This document shows positions 18,101 to 23,326 of a stretch of 26,611 nt of DNA, one piece after another. The first letter of the stretch is position 1, and the number at the start of each line of letters is the position of its first letter. The stretch is from Verrucomicrobiota bacterium (GTDB lineage Bacteria; Verrucomicrobiota; Verrucomicrobiia; Opitutales; Intestinicryptomonadaceae). Below the pieces are notes generated by a model. The model made no database searches and was not told where the DNA came from. It saw only the letters and a list, made by a program, of their open reading frames with translations. The position numbers and the translations under genes are program-made. The stretch covers positions 1 to 26,611 of the forward strand of contig QALA01000032.1 of the NCBI GenBank assembly GCA_003343565.1, written 5' to 3'.

Positions 18101-19101
18101 CCCGTGAGGCGGAAACCGCGAGAACTCTTGGAGCCGTTCGAAACGAGCGCCTCTACTTTGAGCGACCCGTCTTTGTAGTTCTTGTCGAGATCCGGCTTTA
18201 TGTAGATGTCCTTTATGCGCGGATTCGGCTGCCAGAAGAGCGTGACGTCGCGGAATATTCCGGACAGGCGCATCATGTCCTGGCACTCCATATACGAGCC
18301 GTCGGAATAGCGGTAAACCTCGACCGAGACCGTGTTCTTGCCGAGGCGCAGATACTTGGAAATGTCGAATGTCGCCGGCGTGCGGCTGTCCTGCGAGTAG
18401 CCGACCTTCTTGCCGTTGATCCAGAGGTAGAACGCGCTGTCGACGCCGTCGAACCTGATGAAAACGCTGCCGCTGCCCCAGTCTGCGGGCACCGTGAACT
18501 CGCGCTTGTAGGAGCCCACCGGATTGCGGTTGTCTTCGGGATAGTTCGTGGCGTTGCGGTTTTTCGGCGTGGTCATGACGAAGGGCGGATTCGAGGCGTC
18601 GAACCCCCAGTGGACATTGCAGTAGTTGGGGTTGTCGTATCCCTTCATCTGCCAGCTCGACGGCACGTCTATATCGTCCCACTTGGAGGTGTCGTAGTCG
18701 TCTTTGTAGAAGTCGACGGGCCGCAGTTTGGGCGCGCCGACAAAATTGAATTTCCACTTTCCGTTGAGGCTCATTTCAAGGGGGGAATTTCCTCCCTTGA
18801 GGGCGGCTTCGCTGGTATCGTAGTAGCGGGCGGTTGCGGAGGGAGGCTCCTTATTGATGCGGAACACTTCGGCGTTTTCCCAATCGGGAACCGCCCCTTC
18901 GCGCGGCTGGCTGCTCTGCGTATTTTCGCCGGTTGCGCTGTCGGCGAATGTGACGTCCATTCTCGGCGTCGGGTCGTCGCCCACGACGGAGTCTATTTGC
19001 GCCGTTGCCGTCGCCGCCGTCAGCGTTATTCCGGCCAGCGCAAGAACGGCTGCGCGCAATCCGGAAGAGTAGAACACGTTTTTTAGATGCGAGTATTTCA
19101 T
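15106..19101 (-). CDS. Exported GH2 beta-galactosidase with inserted LamG-like domain
   Basis: At 1331 residues this is about 300 longer than E. coli LacZ. After a signal peptide (cleavage near ATA-QID, residue 35) come the sugar-binding jelly roll (with NPVGSYKREF and FDGVDSAFYLWINGKKVGYSQ in part), the immunoglobulin-like domain, and the TIM barrel with acid/base Glu533 in WSYGNE and nucleophile Glu603 in MAEYAHMMGNS. Between about 680 and 840, after GGCIWDWKDQGLL, a laminin-G/concanavalin-like domain is inserted (GFTIAIQFKT, EMKIYCDGKEV, LDGALKRFRAFDE). Then follow a linker domain and the LacZ C-terminal sandwich (about 1040-1325, FWRPITNND). It hydrolyses terminal beta-galactosides outside the cytoplasm. 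It has its own upstream promoter candidate; nth follows after 30 bp. Confidence 0.95.
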   Translation of the reverse strand: MKYSHLKNVFYSSGLRAAVLALAGITLTAATATAQIDSVVGDDPTPRMDVTFADSATGENTQSSQPREGAVPDWENAEVFRINKEPPSATARYYDTSEAALKGGNSPLEMSLNGKWKFNFVGAPKLRPVDFYKDDYDTSKWDDIDVPSSWQMKGYDNPNYCNVHWGFDASNPPFVMTTPKNRNATNYPEDNRNPVGSYKREFTVPADWGSGSVFIRFDGVDSAFYLWINGKKVGYSQDSRTPATFDISKYLRLGKNTVSVEVYRYSDGSYMECQDMMRLSGIFRDVTLFWQPNPRIKDIYIKPDLDKNYKDGSLKVEALVSNGSKSSRGFRLTGALFDAEGKVVARTTMPESVEAGKSKLCKWDFEKIPNVKKWTAETPNLYRLVVELESGGKKVYGAWNVGFRKLEMKNGQFLVNGQPVLFKGVNRHEHHPINGHYMTKEADLEDILEMKKLNINTVRTSHYPHDPYFYELCDKLGMYVIDEANLESHALGYKPDSHFLNKMWGPAIFDRIRNMIERDKNHPCVVVWSYGNECKSGPHFHVADKWARQRDPSRPKFWLEGALCDFSYSMYPSPERKRNAYKNWDKMIERGDEAKIKPLLMAEYAHMMGNSGGVMQDLWTAIRSNKHDQGGCIWDWKDQGLLRNAEHDVIVKDAADPARQIAVFQHSSTKQIMRYASAVAYPGLFDKTSKGFTIAIQFKTDGGYDPKIPYDEGLGKINKYGKSAGRGGTEVLAEQNDLFKLELHHRNNLSFSVWNGKTWENVGARINPADGKIIDVAASAGNGEMKIYCDGKEVAKKKLERAEFFSASPLVLGERFPIFSQGLDGALKRFRAFDEVVDKDFFRADAKGMNLASDINFEDFQQRPNKKTYFAVGGFYNDTPNSGYWSTNGVMHANNTRNPHAEEVKKVYQNIHTKMLEFSKGSSDSVVKLEIFNENFFRPLSEYEAQWELTEDGVKVKEGDIPISFLAPQSKMQASVSFPSSLIKDGKEYFLRVSFKDEDSLNGRIKGQESSWDQFKLCGEYVPSKGGDNAKLPALKCETANENVTITGKDFKVVFDKRNGWLKSYSYDGNNLITSPMRLTFWRPITNNDIGAKIWRDESIWITAGERANLEKFDLREVGKGESFIVTAQYSIPARESKAQFSYQIFRDSTIKVDGTFTADKDLPPIVRIGMQFNVPKSLDTRQWYGKGPYENYNDRREAAWTALFKAKVDELFHKYLYPQESSNVAQVRWARLLGKSANLLIDSQGGKFFDMTVYPALSKDIDQSTNPSQIPARDFNTVTIAAAHAGVGGIVSWAPPGRAEKQYQNPSGKTYPIQFTLRGEGNSFFDRILK

Positions 19102-19138
19102 AAATTGAAAAATTGAATTCCCGTTTTTGATTTGAACG

Positions 19139-19166
19139 ATTATGTCGGGCCCGATTGCCTCGTCAA
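19139..19166 (-). promoter_or_regulatory. Promoter of the beta-galactosidase gene
   Basis: On the minus strand TTGACG (plus-strand 19161-19166), 16 bp, CATAAT (19139-19144). The spacer holds a perfect 10-bp palindrome TCGGGCCCGA (19145-19154), a possible operator. The predicted leader is about 30 nt. The region between this promoter and the epimerase gene has a run of eight G and no gene. Confidence 0.5.
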
Positions 19167-19315
19167 CGTTTTTTAAGTATTGCGGGGGGGGCCGTCAGTG
19201 CATCGCGCAATGGAGGGCGGGTTTCTCTTTGGGATTTCCCCTTAATCCGATTTCATGCGGGGGCGGGGTTTATATTGAGAGGGGCCAGCGCGGCCAAGCC
19301 CTTTTTCATATCCCG

Positions 19316-20281
19316 TTATTTGCGCCCGACGGCAATCAGATTTCTTTCTATGTAGTTTTTTACCGCCAAATCGATAGTTTCAAGGCAGCCAAACTTGGGC
19401 CGGTAATCCAAAAGCCGCCTTGCCTTCTCGATGCTGAAAACGCCGCTGCGGGCAATGTGGTAGTAGGTGTGGCCGCATTCTTCGGCATTGCCTTCGTATT
19501 CGCACCACTCTTTCCACGGCAGGAATTTTATTTTGGGCTCGCGGCCAAAGTATTCGTAAAGGTGCTTTGCGTATCCGTACAGCGTGACGTGCTCGGCCGC
19601 CTGGGCGTCAAATGATTCCCCCAGCGCATTGTTTCTATGGGTAATCGCCTTGAAAAACGCTTGTGCGACGTCGTATCCGTGCACATGGTGCAAAATCTCC
19701 TGCCCGAAGTTCGGAAGCGCTATTTCTTTTCCGTCCGCTATGTCCTGAAACACCCTCATGGAAGTATTCCCCCACGGGTTGACGATTGTCCAACCCGGCC
19801 CGGAAATTTGCCCCGGCATGATAATTGTTGCGGGAAAACCGTTCTCGCGGTACTGTTTTTTCAGATATGTTTCGCTTGCGAACTTGTCTTTGCCGTAGTC
19901 GTCCAACGGCTTCTTTTGCGGCTCGTCCGGGTCGAATGGGACGGTCTCAGCCATGCCGTGCGCCCAGCAGGAGGAGCAGTAAAGATAATGGGAAAGCCCG
20001 CTTCCCCGAAAGCGCTCCGCTATTTTTTTGGTATCCTCAATATTGAAGTTCACCAAATCGACAATAATGTCCGGCGCCATTTCTCTGAGAAAATTGATAA
20101 AATCGGGGTCCTTTTCCCTGTCTATTAGGACGCGTTTTACTTTTTGCCATGCCGGAGCGTCTTCATAGGGCATCGACATTTTTCGGGTGATTGCCACCGT
20201 TTCGTATCCGTTGTCCGCGAGCATGGGAATCAGATACGTTCCAATATGCCCTGCCGCGCCAATTACCGCAACTTTTGCCAT
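19316..20281 (-). CDS. NAD-dependent epimerase/dehydratase (SDR family)
   Basis: The 321-residue cytoplasmic protein belongs to the extended short-chain dehydrogenase/reductase family. The Rossmann motif GAAGHIG spans residues 8-14; the catalytic Tyr129 and Lys133 lie in DYGKDK, and Ser103 or Ser104 in YCSSCWAHG completes the triad. PGQISGPGW and HHVHGYDVAQAF are further family blocks. The closest types act on nucleotide sugars or related sugars, but the substrate cannot be read from the sequence. The ATG at 20281 has a good Shine-Dalgarno AGAGGA seven bases upstream and a clear promoter. The gene is divergent from the EpsI-like/exosortase pair across 337 bp. Confidence 0.9.
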   Translation of the reverse strand: MAKVAVIGAAGHIGTYLIPMLADNGYETVAITRKMSMPYEDAPAWQKVKRVLIDREKDPDFINFLREMAPDIIVDLVNFNIEDTKKIAERFRGSGLSHYLYCSSCWAHGMAETVPFDPDEPQKKPLDDYGKDKFASETYLKKQYRENGFPATIIMPGQISGPGWTIVNPWGNTSMRVFQDIADGKEIALPNFGQEILHHVHGYDVAQAFFKAITHRNNALGESFDAQAAEHVTLYGYAKHLYEYFGREPKIKFLPWKEWCEYEGNAEECGHTYYHIARSGVFSIEKARRLLDYRPKFGCLETIDLAVKNYIERNLIAVGRK

Positions 20282-20320
20282 AATCTTTTCCTCTCAACAG
20301 CAAGTTATGTTGAAATGTAC

Positions 20321-20342
20321 GAATATATAATTTAATATATTC
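20321..20342. promoter_or_regulatory. Inverted repeat over the epimerase -10
   Basis: GAATATAT (20321-20328) and ATATATTC (20335-20342) are perfect 8-bp arms around a 6-bp centre. They cover the -10 box of the epimerase promoter, so a bound regulator would block initiation. The AT-rich composition means part of the symmetry could be chance. Confidence 0.4.
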
Positions 20343-20361
20343 TTCATTTCGGAAAAGTCAA
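20334..20361 (-). promoter_or_regulatory. Promoter of the epimerase gene
   Basis: On the minus strand TTGACT (plus-strand 20356-20361), 16 bp, TATATT (20334-20339). Each box has one mismatch to the sigma-70 consensus, making this the best promoter in the window. The predicted start lies near 20327, leaving a leader of about 45 nt with the AGAGGA ribosome-binding site. Confidence 0.6.
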
Positions 20362-20380
20362 AAGTAAACACGATTTTGAC
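20357..20380. promoter_or_regulatory. Operator candidate at the epimerase -35
   Basis: GTCAAAA (20357-20363) and TTTTGAC (20374-20380) are perfect 7-bp arms with a 10-bp centre, overlapping the -35 box. The 24-bp size suits a dimeric helix-turn-helix regulator. Confidence 0.4.
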
Positions 20381-20400
20381 TGTTCTAATGGCTGTTCTAA
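20380..20400. repeat. Direct repeat CTGTTCTAA x2
   Basis: CTGTTCTAA occurs at 20380-20388 and 20392-20400, 12 bp apart, directly next to the inverted repeat GTCAAAA/TTTTGAC. It could be part of an activator site upstream of the epimerase -35, or a chance duplication. Confidence 0.4.
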
Positions 20401-20618
20401 CCCGCATTGCCGCGCGAAATCCCCCGCGCCGAGGCGCGGCAGTTCGGCAAAACGCGGCGTCCGCGTCCGGGCGGCGTTTCGGGGCGCTCTCCGGAGTTTC
20501 GGACGCCGGGCGCTCCGGCGGGGGACGGGGAATTTCTTTTAATCTTGCCAATTTTGCGCGATTATAAAACAATATTTGCCGTATTTACTTACGCGATATT
20601 TCAGATTCGCTTGTCCGC

Positions 20619-21392
20619 ATGTTAAAATTTATAAACGCAGTCATAATTTTGCTGTTTTTGGCCGGCGCGGTTTTGTTTGCGCTTTCGTCCGCAAAGGGGC
20701 CCGAACAGGCCGGAGGCGAAGGCGGAGCCGGGGCTTCCCGCGCCGGAATGTTGGCGGCGGCGCTTCCGGCGCAGATTGAAGGGTGGAAGTCGAAGGAGCG
20801 TCCGCTCGGCGATACTCCGGAGGTCGAGCGCGCCGCGCGCAAGGCCCTTAGGGCGTCGGATTATTTTTCTCGCGAGTATTTTTCGGAGGACGGTTCGCGC
20901 AGATTCGGCGTTTACGTCGCCTTTTGGGAGAAGGGGGCCGACGGCACGGCCAACGCCTCCAGCCACACTCCGGACAGGTGCTGGGTGGAAAACGGCTGGA
21001 AAAACCGCCTCGACAAAAGCGACAGCCGCAGGCTCGTGGGGCCGGCCGACGGCGTTCCGATCATGCCGGCAAACTACCGCTTTATGACCTTTGACAGCAG
21101 GGGCGTTTCGGCCCACGTTCTGTTTTGGTTCGTCAGGGGCGGAAAGCTCTTTGATTACGGCGCGGCCGACACGTACCTTCGCAATCCGTTGGACTATTTG
21201 AAAAACGCGTTCGCGGCCTCGTTTACGAAGGTTCCGGAGCTTTATTTTGTCAGAATCGAGTCTGCCACCCCGTTTGAGGAGCTGCAAAAGGACGCCGGCT
21301 TTATGAAAATGCTGGGCGCATTGGGAAAGCTTGCGATAGGCGAGCGTCAGGGCGGCGCGCCTGATTCCGAAACGCCGAGAGGAAAGCGCTGA
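20619..21392 (+). CDS. EpsI-like exosortase-associated protein (DUF3485 type)
   Basis: The 257-residue protein has one N-terminal membrane segment (about residues 5-24) and then an extracytoplasmic domain. LPAQIEGWKSKERPLGDTPE is the usual opening of the EpsI/DUF3485 domain, and SSHTPDRCWVENGW (His116, Cys121, Trp122) is its hallmark His-x-Pro-x-x-Cys-Trp motif. Proteins of this family are encoded beside, or fused to, exosortases and linked to exopolysaccharide production and PEP-CTERM protein export; their biochemical role is not settled. The start ATG has no clear Shine-Dalgarno site. The stop is one base before the exosortase ATG, so the two are almost certainly co-translated. The C-terminal 15 residues are polar and probably disordered. 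Confidence 0.88.
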   Translation: MLKFINAVIILLFLAGAVLFALSSAKGPEQAGGEGGAGASRAGMLAAALPAQIEGWKSKERPLGDTPEVERAARKALRASDYFSREYFSEDGSRRFGVYVAFWEKGADGTANASSHTPDRCWVENGWKNRLDKSDSRRLVGPADGVPIMPANYRFMTFDSRGVSAHVLFWFVRGGKLFDYGAADTYLRNPLDYLKNAFAASFTKVPELYFVRIESATPFEELQKDAGFMKMLGALGKLAIGERQGGAPDSETPRGKR

Positions 21393-21393
21393 C

Positions 21394-22449
21394 ATGGAGG
21401 ATTTGCCGAAACAAAAAGACGGACATTTTGCGCTTCCTGCTTCCGTATCGGTTGCGGGGGTTCTCGTGTTTCTCATGGGCGCGGTTGTCACGTATTTTCT
21501 CTCCGAAGTTTGGAGCACCCGCCAAGACTATTCCTTCGGGTATCTCATGCCCGTGTTCGCCCTGTATGTGCTGTTCGACAGAAAGGGGAAAATCTTGGGG
21601 TATTTTAAGTCTCCGCATTCGGACCCGGCGGGGGACGGCGCCGCGCTCAGATTTCTTGCGGGCGCGTTTTTCGGCGCGATGCTGCTCTGCGGATTGGCGA
21701 CATTCTTCCTCTTTGCGTTCATGCTGATTGCCACGGGCGAAAAAAGCCTGGCGTTCGCGATGACTTTCGGATTTTCGTTTTCGTTTTTTGCGCTTGCGTA
21801 CTTTTGCGCGGGGCAGACGCCCTCCGGCGTGGGAGAGCGGGTGAGGTTTGCGTCGCTCTTCGTGTTTCCGGCGTTTGCGTGGCTGGTGTCGGCTCCGCTC
21901 TTCAGCGCGGTGGAGTCGATGATAAGCCTCTTTTTGCTGTCGAAAGTCGCGGCGGTCGTATATTCGACGATGGGCGCGCTCGGCTATGTGGTGGAGCTTA
22001 CGGGCAATTCGCTGGTGTTTCCGAACGGGGCTGTCGGGGTTGCGGACGCGTGCAGCGGAATACGCTCGCTGACGGCCTGTCTGTTTGCCGGTTCGTTTTT
22101 GTCGGCGGTGTTTCTCGACAAATTTTGGAAGCAGATTTTGCTCGTGGCCGCGTCGATGTGCCTGGCGTTTGTCAACAATATCATACGCGCGCTGTTTCTG
22201 TCATTTTGGGCGTACCACAACGGGCCGGAGTCCATATCGGGCTTCGTCCACGACGCGGCGGGATATTTCGTTCTTGGAATGACTGTGCTGGGGCTGCTTT
22301 TGCTGCTGCCGATATTCCAATTCAGCCCGATTCCGCCGGAGTTTAGAAATGCGGACAAAGCCGCGTCCGCGCCCGATTCCGTCGAGCCTTCCTCTGAAGG
22401 GCGGGACTCCTCTTTGGACAAAGGGAGCGACTCCGACACTCGCAAATAG
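21394..22449 (+). CDS. Exosortase/archaeosortase family transpeptidase
   Basis: The 351-residue polytopic membrane protein has about eight hydrophobic segments. The three residues proposed for catalysis are all visible: Cys220 in VADACSGIRSL, Arg265 in NNIIRAL and His286 in VHDAAGYFVLG. Exosortases cleave PEP-CTERM-like sorting signals in the inner membrane and hand the protein to the surface, probably to a glycan. The translation start has AGAGGA about ten bases upstream inside the EpsI-like gene. The C-terminal 40 residues are Ser/Asp/Glu-rich, cytoplasmic or disordered and unusual in length. No PEP-CTERM target and no exopolysaccharide polymerase or transport gene lies in this window, so targets must be elsewhere. 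Confidence 0.93.
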   Translation: MEDLPKQKDGHFALPASVSVAGVLVFLMGAVVTYFLSEVWSTRQDYSFGYLMPVFALYVLFDRKGKILGYFKSPHSDPAGDGAALRFLAGAFFGAMLLCGLATFFLFAFMLIATGEKSLAFAMTFGFSFSFFALAYFCAGQTPSGVGERVRFASLFVFPAFAWLVSAPLFSAVESMISLFLLSKVAAVVYSTMGALGYVVELTGNSLVFPNGAVGVADACSGIRSLTACLFAGSFLSAVFLDKFWKQILLVAASMCLAFVNNIIRALFLSFWAYHNGPESISGFVHDAAGYFVLGMTVLGLLLLLPIFQFSPIPPEFRNADKAASAPDSVEPSSEGRDSSLDKGSDSDTRK

Positions 22450-22508
22450 AAGGGCGACGAATTAACGGGAATATCGCCCGGCCAAACTTTCCGACTCCGC
22501 CGTTTGCA

Positions 22509-22568
22509 AATAGGGCAGGGGGTGTGCGAAACGCCCTTGCCCGCCGAAATGCGGGCGAACTGCCTATT
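22509..22568. other. Branched (three-way) hairpin structure
   Basis: The outer arms AATAGGgCAG (22509-22518) and CTGCCTATT (22560-22568) pair with a single bulged G. Two hairpins sit inside: GGGTG (22520-22524) with CGCCC (22532-22536), loop of 7, and GCCCGC (22540-22545) with GCGGGC (22551-22556), loop of 6. The result is a compact Y shape about 60 nt after the exosortase stop. It may be a 3'-end structure or a small structured RNA. Confidence 0.45.
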
Positions 22569-22791
22569 CGCGATATGGAGGCTTTGCGTCGCTTCCCGCG
22601 CCGATTGCGTTTTGCGCAAAAAAATTTTTTGTCGATTTGCGCGGAACGTAGGTTGAATTGCGCCGCGCAGAATGAAAATCCCGATGGAAAATTTCCGCCC
22701 GGACTTTTCGCGCGAAGTGCGCGGCACCTCAAAATGGGCGCTCCCCCTGCCGAAAATGCGCGCGGGATTAACCGTATTAATCGGCTTGGTA

Positions 22792-23073
22792 TATCGTGAA
22801 ATTTGATTTTGGAAAAATGAAGTAGGATTTGAAAAAAGATTCTTGGGAGAGGCGTTGCAAGGACGGTTCGGAAGGTTGTAAGGGGAGTCCAGCTTATATT
22901 AAACTTGGAACAGGGCGAACGCCTTTCCAAATCTTACTTCATTTGGGGGTGCCGGCGCGAAAAGTTTCCAAACTCAAATCCGGCCGACAAGTCCGCCCCA
23001 AAGCCTTTAAATTCTCGCAATTCCTCATTATTTCCCGCCATTTCCCGTTTCCAATCTCATCTTTCAAACGCCA
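22792..23073 (-). repeat. 285-bp intergenic repeat, copy B
   Basis: This is the reverse-oriented copy (TATCGTGAAATTTG to CTTTCAAACGCCA on the plus strand). The outer stem is 22802-22815 with 22965-22978 and the inner stem is 22816-22832 with 22927-22943. The 10-bp CGGGAAAT-type units are partly decayed. Read in its sense direction it lies 253 bp after the stop of the HzsA-related gene. Together with copy C it frames that gene in inverted orientation. Confidence 0.85.
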
Positions 23074-23086
23074 TTGGGCGCGCATG

Positions 23087-23125
23087 TCGGAGTGTAGCAG
23101 CTGTCGGGCTGCGCGCCGACTCCGA
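23087..23125. other. Two-tier hairpin beside repeat copy B
   Basis: TCGGAGT (23087-23093) pairs with ACTCCGA (23119-23125), and inside it GCAGC (23097-23101) pairs with GCTGC (23108-23112) around a 6-nt loop. It starts 13 bp from the edge of repeat B. No T-run follows on the minus strand. Confidence 0.4.
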
Positions 23126-23169
23126 ATTTAAATTGCGTTTCCGCATTTTTTGCCGGAATTTGCGCGCGC

Positions 23170-23186
23170 CGCCTTTTGGCGTTTTT
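23170..23186 (+). terminator. Short terminator candidate, plus strand
   Basis: CGCC-TTTT-GGCG followed directly by TTTTT (23182-23186). The stem has only 4 bp, but the T-run is well placed. It would act on transcripts arriving from the exosortase side. Confidence 0.35.
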
Positions 23187-23220
23187 GTCCGCGGCGCGGG
23201 AGGCGCGCCCACATTTGGGA

Positions 23221-23256
23221 ACCCGCCTTTTGCGGGTGTTTGCAGGCGGGCTTTTT
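23221..23256 (+). terminator. Intrinsic terminator with competing hairpin, plus strand
   Basis: CCCGCC (23222-23227) pairs with GGCGGG (23245-23250), followed by C and TTTTT (23252-23256). The same left arm, as ACCCGC (23221-23226), can instead pair with GCGGGT (23232-23237). The two foldings exclude each other. It is about 770 bp after the exosortase stop and blocks reading into the 3' end of the HzsA-related gene. Confidence 0.5.
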
Positions 23257-23326
23257 CTTCCTCGTTCGGCTCTTCTAAACGGCGTCCCGCATTTCCGCGC
23301 CTTTGGACTGCCGCGCAGCCTTTTGC

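Larger units (their letters stand above)
20282..20618. other. 337-bp divergent control region
   Basis: It separates the epimerase (-) from the EpsI-like/exosortase pair (+). The epimerase side is AT-rich, with a promoter and two inverted repeats; the middle is very GC-rich (about 20400-20530); the EpsI side has AT-rich -10-like sequences (TATAAA at 20564-20569, TATTT at 20597-20601) but no convincing -35. Confidence 0.5.
22450..23326. other. 877-bp convergent intergenic region rich in hairpins
   Basis: This lies between the 3' ends of the exosortase (+) and the HzsA-related gene (-). No convincing gene is present. It contains a 6-bp stem directly after the exosortase stop (GGGCGA/TCGCCC, 22452-22479), a branched structure (22509-22568), GCGCAAA/TTTGCGC (22614-22642), GATTAA/TTAATC (22766-22782), repeat copy B, a long hairpin (23087-23125) and two plus-strand terminators. 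Confidence 0.55.

Noticed and set aside
15715..19086. A 1123-codon open frame on the plus strand opposite the beta-galactosidase
   Set aside because: It mirrors a well-supported GH2 gene; GC-rich third positions and rare TTA/CTA/TCA codons keep the antisense frame open. Its translation has no signal, domain or sensible composition.
19261..19300. GGCC hairpin followed by TTTTT on the plus strand (near 19280-19305)
   Set aside because: No plus-strand gene lies upstream and the T-run is offset from the stem; not called as a terminator.
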